A DNA stretch of 64,000 bases from Symbiodinium microadriaticum (taxonomy: Eukaryota; Sar; Dinophyceae; Suessiales; Symbiodiniaceae), in NCBI GenBank assembly GCA_001939145.1, contig LSRX01001334.1:62001-126000 (forward strand). Direction: 5' to 3'. The position numbers and the translations under genes were made by a program. Shown one piece after another: positions 1 to 11,299 of the stretch. The number at the start of each line of letters is the position of its first letter. The stretch's first letter is position 1. Below the pieces are notes generated by a model that saw only the letters and a program-made list of their open reading frames with translations, was not told the DNA's origin and did no database searches.

Positions 1-5
1 TGCCT

Positions 6-1166
6 TTGGCTGCCCAGCAGGTTTCGCCTGGCTTATGGTGCGTTGTCGTCGCAGATCCGTCTTACGGTGGAATGCCAGCACAGGCCAGTGTGATCACTGA
101 GACCTGCCAGGGTCCTTTGCACTCCGAGCACCTGGCCACTCGAAGCACTCTGAATCTCTGCCTTTCCGAGCATTTGGCACCAATACCAGAAGCAGCAGCA
201 GCAGCAGAGTGTGACAGATCCTCGACTTCTCCTCCAGGTTGGACCAGCGTGGTGCTTCAGAAACCCGAGGCAGACGTCCCGAGCACTCCACCACCACGGC
301 AGCGCAGCGATGAGATGATCCCGACACCATCTCCCGTTCGCAGATCTCCCCAGCCGTGTTTGGCACCTTCGGCCAAGGGTTGCTTCCCGAACAAGCCCAA
401 GGTCGCCGAGCAACGCAAGTTGCACCTCCAGCCTGACTGCATGCAGCCCGGACCCGCCGGACCCTGGCATGACGTCCACTTCTCAACGAATGGACATGAG
501 GACGGACACGAATCGCATCCCCCGCAATTCCGGGCAAAAATGCATGCCGCAGCTTCCGGACACAATCATTCTACGGCCCACACCGTCCATAAAGGCCAGA
601 ACGGATCGAATCAGCCTTTCAAGAAGAGATATTCTCAGTGGCCGAGTGCAGGTCATGTTGCTCCCACGTCGATGCCGCACCATGCTCTGAACAAGGGTGA
701 CTCTTTGGATTCCATTTTGGAGCATGCCATTTGGGATTTGATGGAGCAGGTTTTGACGCAAAGGCCCAAGCTGGAGGAAGGCAAGCGTGTAAAGGTGACC
801 CTGTCAAACTGGCTGAGCTTGCTTCCGGCAAGTCGGGGCAACATGTGCCAGCGACGTGCTCTCGCCAATCGGGCACTTCGCACCATGAGCAAACGCCTTC
901 CTGGGTGCTGTTGGACAGTGGACGTCGAGCGTCAGGACTGTTGGGTTGACAGACGTGCTCACCCTTCTTGTCAGTCTTTCGTGCATCTCAGAATACAGCA
1001 TGTTGCATATGTGTGCTTCGGGTTGGGGATGCTGATTCGCAGTGCTGCCGTTATAAACGTGTGTCTTCAGAGATTGAATGCTGCAAATTCGAACTCCAGC
1101 TTGCATCCGAAACGAGGCACTCCCAGTACTAATGTTGTACTACCATCCAGCCAGCATCCGAAATGA
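6..1166 (+). CDS. Hypothetical protein, long open frame open to the left window edge
   Basis: A frame of 386 codons with no stop upstream within the window, so the true start or a splice acceptor may lie outside. The middle is rich in Ser, Pro and Arg (for example PTPSPVRRSPQP near residue 105). A more ordered, acidic/hydrophobic segment around residue 235 (SLDSILEHAIWDLMEQVL) looks like an amphipathic helix. The last 20 or so residues are encoded by a tandem repeat, so the real coding part may end earlier. I do not recognise a family. Its length is its main support, as chance frames in this window rarely exceed 200 codons. Confidence 0.35.
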   Translation: MAAQQVSPGLWCVVVADPSYGGMPAQASVITETCQGPLHSEHLATRSTLNLCLSEHLAPIPEAAAAAECDRSSTSPPGWTSVVLQKPEADVPSTPPPRQRSDEMIPTPSPVRRSPQPCLAPSAKGCFPNKPKVAEQRKLHLQPDCMQPGPAGPWHDVHFSTNGHEDGHESHPPQFRAKMHAAASGHNHSTAHTVHKGQNGSNQPFKKRYSQWPSAGHVAPTSMPHHALNKGDSLDSILEHAIWDLMEQVLTQRPKLEEGKRVKVTLSNWLSLLPASRGNMCQRRALANRALRTMSKRLPGCCWTVDVERQDCWVDRRAHPSCQSFVHLRIQHVAYVCFGLGMLIRSAAVINVCLQRLNAANSNSSLHPKRGTPSTNVVLPSSQHPK

Positions 1167-1245
1167 GGCGCTTCCAGTACTAATGTTGTGCTACAATCAA
1201 GCACAATCCAGCCTGCATGCGAAACGAGGCACCTAATGTTGTACT
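1103..1245. repeat. Degenerate tandem repeat, about 50-60 bp, three copies
   Basis: Copies begin at about 1103, 1153 and 1215, each starting GCATCCGAAA or a near match and containing CTAATGTTGTACTAC. Copies differ by small substitutions and one longer spacer. The repeat overlaps the 3' end of the open frame at 6-1166. Confidence 0.75.
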
Positions 1246-1249
1246 ACAG

Positions 1250-4170
1250 TTGTTCTAGGAAACCCCAGATGCCCATGATGCTTTTTACTACTTTTGCTCA
1301 TGATGCCTCGGCTAGGCTGTTGAGCTCTTGTGTTTGACAAGCAGGCATTTTGCGAACCAAACGTGCCAACCCCGAATGGACCTTCAAGAACCCTGACCGT
1401 TGACGATCCGGGTGGTCGGATGGAATAGAGTTAGGGTGGCGCGGTTGGCTCCGCATTTGTCTTTCTGCTTGAGTTTTGCTGCTAGCACATTCACCTGCAC
1501 ACGACACACGTACATGTCATGAGTGCATGTGCATAGCAGGTAGGGGCAAGTAGAGTGAAGCCACTGGGCGAAAAGAAAGAGAAAAAGACCTCGAAAGAAG
1601 AAATGACAAGAGTACAAAGATGAGCGGTAGATTTACGTTTCACAAAGGGTTCGCGCTGCATGTTTCCAGTCCGGAAAAACATGCTTGTCTCAAGAGACGC
1701 AGGCATGTTTCAGAGAGCTGTTACACGGCAAAACTGCGAATGGCTCAAGGAAAAGCCCCTGAAGTTTTCGGTCGGTGTCGGCTGTCTCACTTACCTTAGC
1801 AACTCCCAAGCAACCCTTAATCTGCAAGAACCACGTGTGTCATGCTGGTTGAAGCACTTGATCAACATCAAGAAAGAAGCTCCGCAACAGTGGTGTCCTG
1901 AGGCTGGTAGCCCAAAGAACACAAACCAGCAGCAGCAGCAGTAGCAGAATATGGCAGCATGCCTCCCCTGTTGCCTGAAACTCAGGCTGAACTTCCCCGA
2001 GTCAATTGCCAGTGCAGCTCTTGCCGTCCAATATGCCCTCAGCTGCTCTCAGGGGCCTGAGGAGACAATTGCTCAGGGTTTCTATGCCACAATCACAGAC
2101 AGCAAGAAGCACAAACCTCCATCTTAACTTAGTAATCGAGCGTCTACATTGGGAATGGCTGGTTTGCACGTGCTGTGATGCCACTGATGAGTGTCTTGTG
2201 CGTGCGCTTGTGAACTGAGTGTCTCTATGGTGGTTTTGAGTCTTTAGTGTTGCTCCAATGCTCCTCGAGCACTTTTCGATACAGGCATCGATTCATGCGC
2301 TGGAAAACGCAGCGTCTACTTGGAGATTCGGTGCCAAAATGTGCTCTGGAATGCAATGAAAAGTACTTGAAACCCCAGCGTCCGTGGCATGTCCTGAAAA
2401 TTGGAGACTAAAAGCAGCATCTACATGGGGATGAGCATCGGCTAATGTGTATTCTCGCCGCTGATGTGTAATTCCGGGTGACGTGTATTCTCGCCGACTG
2501 ATGCAAGATAAACGCTACTCTCGTAGCTGAGTGAGTACACTTTAAACTTTTTGGGATAATATGATCCCTTAGCTTATGAACTAACTCAGCAACTAAGTCT
2601 AAGTCAAGAAGTACCCCGATAATTCTCTGGTTTTCGTGGTACAGGAAATGCAAGTTCACCTGGCCGACGTGGCCCGGTTCTCCAGCTTCTGTGATGGCAA
2701 GTGCTAAGGCAGCCAAGGAGTGAAGGCCAGCAGATTTTTGAATTTGCACAGAAGAGGCCTCCGTCTCCCTTTGGCTGAAAGCAGTCTCTGGCAGCCTCTG
2801 GTCGGAGACTCCCCGGCGCTTTGATGACCTTTGTGCAAGGAATTCACATAGAACTCCCATCAGCCGGTAAGGCAGCACGAACCTGACAACGTCAGCATAG
2901 CTCAAGGATGGGCATCAGGGACTCGTGAGCCAGCTTCGTTTATCTCTGCGCCTGTTTTGACTGGTGCAACTGGGAGTGTTAGCAGTTAGCAGTCGCGCGA
3001 AGAATCGCTCGCCTTGCAACCAAATTTGCAGGAGACATGCTGCAGTTGCTGAAGCACGAGCTGTAGCTTGGGTTATTAGCACGGTCAGCAGGACCCCACA
3101 ATTTAGTTGGAATGGTGGCTGATGATGCAGTGGTTCAGCTGTTGCGCTGTGATCAGAGATCACCCAGCGCTTGGGGTATCAGGGCAGCTTCTTTCGGCTT
3201 TCCAGAGCTTGAAAGAGGCATGTGAAGTAGGGTTGGCGATGCACCGCTGAGTCGTGTTCCCTGTCATGTCGGGGAATGGCCTCCATAGTGAAATGCAACG
3301 CATCTGCAAATTAGCACCAAGAGTGCCACAAGTTCTTGGCCTGACTCGGCGCAATTGCCCAGAGAAGTGACGATGCATCTTACGTGTCATAGGCTACGCC
3401 CTCCTAGCCGACGTCTCGTTCCTGTGTTTTTGATCCACTTCTCGCATAGTTGTGTAGGTGAGACATCTTCTCTGCAGAAACAGTTCCAGAGCTTCAGTGC
3501 TTCAACGAAACGAAAACGGCACGGGAGGTCGTTGCACAAAAGTCCCAGGCACCAGATGAAGGCAGGACCTCTCCGTTCTTTTAGATTTGCAGGCAGATGT
3601 CGCCTTCGGAGCTCAGCACGGTATCAGACTCGCTTCTGTCCGGATCGGCTTTTCCGCAATCTTCCGGCACTCTGAGGCTGTTCGCATTGCCTCACAGGGG
3701 CCCAGGAAGCAGGCCAGGCTATAACATTTGTGTTCAGCTTCAACCAGAAGCCACCTGTTACAGGATATGCGGTTGTGGCGCGAGTACGCTGAGGCCCTTC
3801 CCCGCTTCCAGAGCTCTTGTCGGTCAAGTGCAAGGCAGTGACATCCAAGCATACCAAGCTTCTTGAAGGCCGCACTCTTCCATGCCGGCGCTATGCAGTG
3901 ACATCCCCAGCCCCAGCTTCTCCAAGCAGGCAAAAGAGGCTTCCCTCTGAGAGAGCTTGCAGGCCGAAACAGATGGCGTTTATTGCCAATGGCTTTGCAA
4001 GAGCACGGGTCCCAGCCAAGCGCCAGCCATGCAGCACCAGCTTTCCCTAACATCACACGTCTCAATTATCCGCAATTTATCTACATGAGCGTCGGTTCAT
4101 TTCTGGGCACTGCTGACTGAGGCTGAAGTCCCCGATCGGGAAGTTTTCGATCGTATGCCTTCCAGCTTAA
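1250..4170. other. No gene assigned; isolated exon-like stretches
   Basis: No family is recognisable. A CAG run lies at about 1928-1945. The segment around 3500-3562 reads as an exon-like peptide (TAREVVAQKSQAPDE) on the + strand, followed by a plausible AG/G acceptor near 3590. A minus-strand frame at 2408-2905 (165 codons) is the longest alternative and shows no motif. None is strong enough to call. Confidence 0.3.
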
Positions 4171-4177
4171 TCACCGA

Positions 4178-4984
4178 GTGATGCCAAGTACCCAAGCCGC
4201 GGTCACAGATTTAAGGTCAGACCAGGCTATCCACTGCGTCGACGACTTCGATCCGCGAGCCTGGGCCCAGGTCGACAACACAGACACTTTCTCCAACTAC
4301 GAAGCAACCAGACTCAAAGTGCTCGATTCGGGATATCAGCAGGAAGCCGAGCCGGAAGCTGGCCTGGCCAGTCTGAAAGCTGTCTTGCAATCATTGTTTC
4401 CGTGTCGCTCAAAGAACAGAAGACTCCAAATCCGAAGGGCATGACATTGGTGAAGGCAGTAGACTGCTCACAGCTTGGCCGTGGTGAATTCCGCCTCGTT
4501 CCCACGATGGCAGAAGGACAGAATGCAAACGAAGTGCCGCGTTGCAAGGACGCGGCATTGTTCCTCAATGCCGGGTCCTCAGAACAGAAGGAACCAGCCG
4601 CAGCGTCATGGTGCTTCAGTCTTTAGCCGCTGTTCAGAGCTGAGGCTTTTGCCAAGCTCCAGTTCCGGGACTTGGCGCTGTTCAAGGTCTTCTCGAAATC
4701 GATCCGCAGGACGATGCGCTTTGAGCATGGCTTGAAAGTCCGACGCGAGAATGTGGCAGGAGTACTCCGACTGGCTTTGGCGAGCAGCAACTCGCCAAAG
4801 CCCTGGTTTTGCGCTGCCCGTGCTGCATCCATTTTTCATCACCGAGGTGGCCTTGAACATATGTACAGCTGTGTCCCTTTCTGCGAGGCACTCATTTCCA
4901 ACGCATATGCTAGGCTGGAGGCGGGCTTTAGATGCACTCTTGTTGCACGACGCGATGCTGCACCACAGCTCGGCTCGACCTAGC
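4178..4984 (+). CDS. Exon-like segments, possibly helical-repeat (OPR/FASTK-like) protein
   Basis: Three successive stretches have coding-like composition on the + strand: 4190-4440, 4402-4615 and 4630-4984. The last reads AEAFAKLQFRDLALFKVFSK and continues for over 100 codons. The alternation of Ala/Leu helices with F-x-D-x-x-L-F resembles the helical repeats of octotricopeptide/FASTK-type organelle RNA-binding proteins, which are abundant in dinoflagellates. That is a resemblance only. Splice joints between the segments were not resolved. They may belong to the gene that ends at 5691. Confidence 0.35.
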
Positions 4985-5220
4985 CAGCCCTCCCCGCTTG
5001 ATAACCGACCTTTGGCCAGTGTCATCCTCGAACTTCGCCAGCTGCCAGATCTCAAGCTACATCATAGGCGATGTAGAATTTTCGGAGCGATTTTCTTGTC
5101 GTGCTGCGTGCGGATCTCATCATCGATCGTATGTAGCTGTAGCCTGATCTAGCAGAATGATGAATTGGATCCCCAGGCCAGAAGAATGGCAAGCATCGAT
5201 GACACGCTTAAGGAGGCGGC

Positions 5221-5691
5221 TTGCCCCCAACCTCTCTCAGCCTCAGCAAAAGCGCAGCAGTCGCGCTGAAGGCCATCAACCAGTATGTTGATGCTGATTT
5301 GGTGACAGATGAGCTCAAGGAGGCACGACAAAATGCAGAAAGGAAGCAAAAGGTGGGTGGTCTGGGGTCCTCCAGTTGTCCTGCTCGTAGCGAAGACTTT
5401 GCAGAAGAGACTACGGGTTCCACAAAGTTTCAAAACTCCTCTCTCACATGCCGGTGGCCCCCAGACAATCATGCTCGAATGCTGAAAAACACGAACAAGG
5501 TCGTGTTTCTCAGCCCGGATTTTTCCCCGGCGAAAGCTGTGATGTAAACAGCTGGTTTTTGTGGACAGGTCACGCTGAAGAAAGTGCTGGAGGCTTTGGA
5601 TGCCAAGCGCATCGAGTTGTTGGACATTGTGCTGCATCTGGAGAAGGCAGCTCAGAGTCTTGATCTTGTCGTGCAGCCTCGGACCGCTTAG
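5221..5691 (+). CDS. 3' end of a coiled-coil protein gene, two exons
   Basis: Two exons join in phase. The first ends at 5352 with a charged helix (DELKEARQNAERKQK) before a GT donor. The intron 5353-5568 (216 nt) ends AG, and the second exon 5569-5691 reads VTLKKVLEALDAKRIELLD and ends in TAG at 5689-5691. Heptad-like spacing of Leu/Ile suggests a coiled coil. The 5' boundary of the first exon is unclear: an ATG at 5186 begins MASIDDTLKE but is in another frame and no splice solution was found. Family unknown. Upstream segments at 4.2-5.0 kb may be earlier exons. Confidence 0.6.
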
Positions 5692-6402
5692 GGGTGCCAC
5701 CGCGCACATGCCCAATGTTCAATTCATGCGACGATCTAGAATTTAGCAAATCTTTCGAGCATGTCTCGGTGCATTCCTGCGCGAGAATCAAGCCAAGAAG
5801 TGCCAGAGTTTCGCGGCTCCTCTGGCTCCCGTGGTTTGATGAGGTTGATGTCAGCCCCAAGGTCTGAAGCCTTCATGTAGGAAAAAATTCCTGGCAGTGG
5901 CCGCTAACCTACCCCTTCACCTCGCTTAGACACATGCTCGCCGCGAAAGGACTGCACGACTTGAATTACAGAACATTACAGAGTGCGCTCAGGAAGATCG
6001 CCTGCCTGTAGGACTGCAGGCAGCATCAGCCTCCACGCTGCCTTTACCCTGTGGACGGAAGCTGCTCCGTTGCGGAACGGAGCTGTCCATATCAATGGGG
6101 CATTCGGGATTGCGCCTGCTGACTGGTAGACCCACGCGAATGATTACAACGGGACAGCACGGCAAGCGAGCACTGCGTGCGGCCAAAGCAGGGACGACGA
6201 ATGCCGAAGAGGGTTCTATTGAATCGCAGCGATGCCGGCAAATTCTTGCTTGAGCCGTGCTCCCCGATGCTTGCAGCAGTCAATGCTTGAAATGTGCGGC
6301 TGTGGAACAGCGGAACAGGTGATGAATGATGCCAGCAATCCCACTGGGCGCAGGCAGGGGCAGATTATGCTAGAGCGCAGCCTTGCTTTGTCCGCTGACC
6401 AG

Positions 6403-6850
6403 GCATGCACTCCAATTTCTAGCAGAGTGTCTCCGGGATGTTGCACATCTCAAGATGAACTTCAAGCACGTGGTGCCCGCGGCTGAACACGAGAAGCTTT
6501 CCGAGTTGTTGTTGGTTGAACTCTTCACTGTATGCTTGAGCATCTAGAGATCACTCGACGCATGTTGAGTTGTGGCGTGCAAAATCCTGCAAAAGTAAAC
6601 CATCTTTCGATTGAGACTGACTATTCGCAGCAGTGGCTTTTGCAAACACAAGGATCCGCGAAGTACTCGTTTGCAAAAAGGAGCCTTTGGAACTTGCACC
6701 CCCGCCGAATCGCGCCCGAGGCCAACAGACCAAGTTGTTTCATCTGAATGGTCGTTTGTTGTCCAGTGTCAGGCGTGCAGCGCCTTACAAAAGTTCAGGT
6801 TTGCGTAGGAAGTCAGGCGGGATAGTTGTTGCAGCCGGCGGCAGCGGCAT
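6403..6850 (+). CDS. Unassigned exons upstream of the MMS19-like gene
   Basis: An exon at 6403-6529 has a good AG/G acceptor and a GT donor. It reads LQFLAECLRDVAHLKMNF and then HVVPAAEHEKLSELLLVEL, a helical and well-ordered peptide. A second coding-like stretch at about 6633-6795 reads AFANTRIREVLVCKKEPLEL. The two do not join in phase with the sites I could find, so an exon may be missing between them. They follow the stop at 5691 and precede the first MMS19-like exon, so they may be its 5' part or a separate small gene. Confidence 0.4.
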
Positions 6851-7122
6851 GTAAAAAACGCAGACAGCTTCCGGGCGGAACCTGGGAAGGTACCATGAGT
6901 CACGAGGGAGGTCAAAGCCCATTGACTGAGTGCAGCTGGCAGTGTCTCAGGAAACATTTGCCAGCTTCTTCTCTTCCAAGCTGAGCGACTGGCAGTGTGT
7001 AGAGGGAGCTGTCGGCGGCTGCTTTGCAGCAAAGCCATGCTGAAAGCCTCCAATGGTCCAAAGATCATCCTGCTGCAATACCGGGCCTGGGCATGTAAAG
7101 CCGACTGCTCGGAACTTCTCAG

Positions 7123-10100
7123 GAATTCTGGCCTTGCTGCGCCGGCAGGGTGCGCTGGTGCGCACTCTAAAGAAGGAGCTGCCCGATGGAACCGAGGAGC
7201 ACGGGGCTCAGAGAGGGTCCGCTTCCGCTTGGTCCGCATGGCTTCCGGTACAGTTCGGCTCGGAGAAATGCTCTAAGCCTTGAGCGAGAATCGAGGCCGC
7301 TGGCATTGTACATTGCTCGAGCAATTTTCAAGGAGGCAGGAAGCAGCGCCGGACAGCTGCGCAAGCCTTTGCCATAGCCACATGCGAGCAACAGGTGCAT
7401 ACGCCATCCCACACACAGGCCAGCCGGCATGAGTGTTACGGGCGGAGCGTTCGACTGTCGTGTCCGGGACGGGTGGTGCATTCCTAGCATTTCCTGGCCT
7501 GGATTTCTGCTCTTGGTGTCGTACAGACCGTCTCCACCCGCATGGCACAGCCCAGTTGCCCAGGCCGTTAGAAAAATGGTGCTGGACACCGTACCTCGGC
7601 GTCGTAGCCCTGCATTATGTGAGAAGATGGTCGACCTTTCACTGCAGCAAGGCGATCCTCTTGATGGATGAGTGGCACTCAGACCTGGTCTTGCTTGGGC
7701 CACAACTTGGCGAGGGCGTGGCAGCTGCCATCGAGGACACCTTGTTTGAAACGCCGAGCTGCATGCAGTTGTATCCAAAGCCGTGAGCTGACACAGGAAG
7801 AGCGAGATCCACGAAACTTGCTTGTGTCGTTTACGATCGTGAAGAAGGCCGGCAGTACGTGCACAAGTGCTCATCTTGTGACCCTTGCTTGGTAGCATTG
7901 GCGAGCACATGTGGTGGTGCAAGCATTGGTGCTCTTGTCATGCACGAGCATGTCGTGCGGATCGCTGTGAGCTTGTTTGGGTCGTCAGGCGTTCCAGGAC
8001 TTTCCGCCCGAGTGCATCACAAAGGAAACAGCCATCACCCTCTTCGAGACACTGTCTTCATATTTCCCAATCACGCTGCGCATCAGGAACTTGAGTTGTA
8101 AACTTCGAGCAGGCATTGCTAGAATAGTGCTTGAACTTTCCACGATTCCGTCAGATCTGCGACTGTACCTGTAACATCGCCGTCGCACAGTGCCTGTATG
8201 CTTTCAGAAACCAAGGTTTGAGCCCCCAAAGGGTGATAAGATTGGCATCACCGGAGAGGACCTGCGTCGAGGCTTGTCCCAGGCCTGTGCCAGACCCTAT
8301 CAAAGCAACAGCAAATGTCGAACGAGTTTAGCCAGTGTCATGCTGTTGTAATCTCAGTCCCGGCTGTGCCGCTGTGCTGCAGCAACGATCTTGATGACCC
8401 CTTGTCTTTGACAGGCGCTTTGTTCAAGTGACAGATTGGCAAACTATGCCGCTAGCACTCATTAGAAGATTCTGAATTCAGAGAAGCTTGTGATAGCATG
8501 ATTGAACTTAACCGGGAATGATCAGACTTCAACAAGGTCGTGCCTTTTCTCCTTGACTCCAGCTGCTTGGAAAAAAAATTGCTTTCTTTGGTCGATCGGG
8601 ATCGGCTGCGGCTGGAAGTATGTTCGTTGCTGAGCGGGGGGGCAGGGTGAGGACAGTTCGCAACTGGCACCACACCAGGCTGCGCAAAGAAAGAGTGTAA
8701 GACTTAGGACTGCCCACCAACGGAAGCTTGAGAATTCCTCGGTTTTTAAAGAATACCACCCACAGTACCAAGCCCTGCACAGCAGAGGCCGACCATTTGC
8801 CAAATGGCACAACGCGCGCAGTGTGGAAACGTGTCGGCTTCAAGTGTAAAGCCCACAAGACAAGCTCTTTTGTTGTTGGTTGCTGGTTCCGTGTCATTTC
8901 CATGTTGTTTTCGTCTCGTCCATGAATTGGGCGCTTACCATTTGACGGTGCTTCCAGCAGAAATTGTCAATGCATCGACTCAGGCAAGGACATTGAGGCA
9001 GACAGCGATGCCACTGTAGAACAAGCAATGGGCACACTGCAGTTTTGTTTGGAGACCCTCGGCTTGAAGGTATCGTGGCGACGCTGGAAGTCCTGAAGAG
9101 CAAGCAAGCTTTTCGCATGTTCAGCGCGCCACGGCAGCTTGCCGCCTGGCCAAGGAAGTACGGGCAGCAGACCGCGCAGAAGTTCCTCAAGGACATTATA
9201 GAAACCGCCAGAGACCAGGTATGTCGCACCAAGACGACATGCAGTGCTGATTTTTGTGCTGCAGCCCCTTGATTGCAAGTGAGGGCAAAGGTCGCCAGAT
9301 TTCGCATTGGGCATGACATCGGCCAGTCTTGAGTCTTGAGCTTCAAGGTCACAAAAGCACTGCAGATCGCCATGAAGGGCATTCCTGCCGGCCTGCACCC
9401 ACATTGGCTATCCAAGGACGCAGCTCAACTTCAGAACGTTGTCGGAGAAGTTTGTATATTACCGGCTGTCCCGAAGCTTTCATGAACACGAGCATAAGTT
9501 GCAAGCAAAGGCGAGGCTCAAACACCACTGGATTCTTTTTTGGGGCAACTGTCAGCGTTCCCAGCAGAAATGTTTCTGTCAGAATCTTCCCGGGCGTCTC
9601 GAAGATGACTCGAAAGAGCTTTGTTCAACCATCGTGAAGTGGCGTTAGTGCTCCAGTTTCGGGGTGGTAGGATGGAAAGAAGGCCCCATGGCCCCGGATG
9701 CAGGCAGTTCGGGGTGTAGGCGTTTGATGACGAACGGGCCTATGATGGCGTCACCAGGCATCTGAGTGTCTGGCAAGCCTGCGCCAACATGACATAGCCC
9801 TCAGTCTGATACTTTCTTTCTGCCCAGCTCACACAGTGTACCTGTCTCCAACAAGAGTTCGGCTAGCTGTTCGTTTCGAGCTTTGTGTGTTCTGAGATTC
9901 TGAGCCGCCGTCCTCGCTGCCTGTCGATTGTTGTTCCTTCTTCCCGTCCTCGCCGAATTTTTGGACATGATGCCCACATAAAGCTGGAGCCTTAACTGCC
10001 GTTCCTAGGCTGAACTCAAAAGATCATCTAGCAACTTAGCAGTTGTTTTCCATTCGGGGTCTCGTATCAGGTATCTCCAGAAATCAAGGAAATTGCCGAG

Positions 10101-11271
10101 GATGCTTCCCGAGGCCCGTGGTTTGCTGGGAGCTCCTTGCGCCGTCTCCGCCTTGCGTGAAGGCCGAATGTCCTTAGCTTCCGACGGGGCTCGTGAGCTC
10201 CTCCTTGCCATGGCCACGGCGCACCGAGCAGCTCAGTCTTAAGCCGGCAAGTCGGCCATGCCTTGCATGATCCTGCATGCTTTGCCTCGTGTTTATCCCA
10301 GGTCATGTTCGAGTCTGTATGGCGGCCGCTTATGGACGCCATGCTGGTCAAGACCGACAGCTCGGAGAACGCTGCATTCAACATGGATTCCCTATCCTTC
10401 TTGGTGGACCTGCTTCTGTTAAGACCAAAGGCACGGCTGCGGCTTAAATCCTAGGCAATGCACAAATCACCAATCGGAGTCGTTTTTGACACCTGCTGGC
10501 TTCTCTGCACGCTTGTTTCTGCGATGTTGACACACTCCGCTGCTCTACTTGACTTTGCTCCTTTTGCAGATCTGTGTTTCGTCAGGGCAGCCTCTCGCCA
10601 AAGCAACTCCAACCAGCACTGGCTGGATCCCTTGCCAGCCTTTTCTCCATCCATCCGTACGCAGCTGGTGACGATGATGGGGTCCAGGGTGGAAAAGCCA
10701 AAATCTTTTGCACTGCTGTGGAGCTGGTCGGGTGTTTTGGCTGTACTGTACATGATTGTACATGGCATGCTAGCTGCAGACCCCAATCCCTGCAGGGTGC
10801 GTGACCTGAGGCATTTGTCTCTCGGGGTCGGCGAGGCCAATTCCAAGGAAGCATTTGCTGCTTTGAGAGATGCACTGCTTGGTACTGGGGCCACTGGAGC
10901 CAACGGCGATTTAGGAGGTGCGCCGATCTGAAATCGCCAGTTCTGAAGCGCGCAGCTCGTGGCCTGTGGCAGCCTGGCCCAGGTCAAGCTTGGGCACAGG
11001 CCTGGCACGCGGAGCTGCCGGAGACCTAGGGACTCGAGGGACGTGCAAGGTGCTGCAGGCATTGCAGACACTTCTTCATTCTGGCCATGCTATCAGGTCG
11101 GTTAAGGCGGCCAGCGATCCGTGTGTGGCTTCGTTGGTAGAAGCTGCGCCTCAGCAAGGAAAAATGACTGGAGCCCAAGTGCAGCTTTATGTCCTGACTG
11201 GCATAGGTGCAATGCATAATTCCGTTTGTGTCGAGAATTTCGCGAGGCATGCTTATGGCACACGGAGGTAG
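7123..11271 (+). CDS. MMS19: MMS19-like HEAT-repeat protein (cytosolic Fe-S cluster assembly)
   Basis: MMS19 is the HEAT-repeat scaffold of the CIA complex, which hands Fe-S clusters to DNA-repair and replication enzymes. Exons read here: 7123-7205 (ALVRTLKKELPDGTEEHG), 7296-7335 (ALYIARAIFKE), 7652-7747, 7797-7847 (EERDPRNLLVSF), 7989-8086 (LFETLSSYFPI), 8216-8282 (PPKGDKIGITGEDL), 8415-about 8447, 8984-9069, a segment ending 9218 (AQKFLKDIIETARDQ), 10302-10430, 10586-10681, 10848-about 10907 and 11050 onward. Order and spacing match the N-terminal MMS19 domain: an IFQE-type helix, then GEKDPRNLL, then the CYFPI motif, then PPNDPxGI-xxEDL. Phase-consistent introns include 7748-7796 (GA-AG, 49 nt), 7848-7988 (GC-AG), 8087-8215 (GA-AG), 8283-8414 (GC-AG) and 10431-10585 (GC-AG). 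The 3' exons are assigned by position and helical character, less surely. Start codon and some middle exons were not found. Confidence 0.72.
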
Positions 11272-11299
11272 ACCGTGACGGCGGCCGAGTAGCGGGGTC

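Noticed and set aside
1741-1751. Possible relic of the dinoflagellate spliced leader (ATGGCTCAAG)
   Set aside because: Only 9-10 nt match the leader end, expected by chance in 64 kb; a similar chance match occurs near 44260.
8894-9415. Minus-strand frame of 173 codons
   Set aside because: It overlaps MMS19-like exons on the + strand that fit the family by motif and splice phase; a shadow frame.
10451-11071. Minus-strand frame of 206 codons
   Set aside because: It overlaps phase-consistent + strand exons (10586-10681, 10848 onward) and shows no motif.
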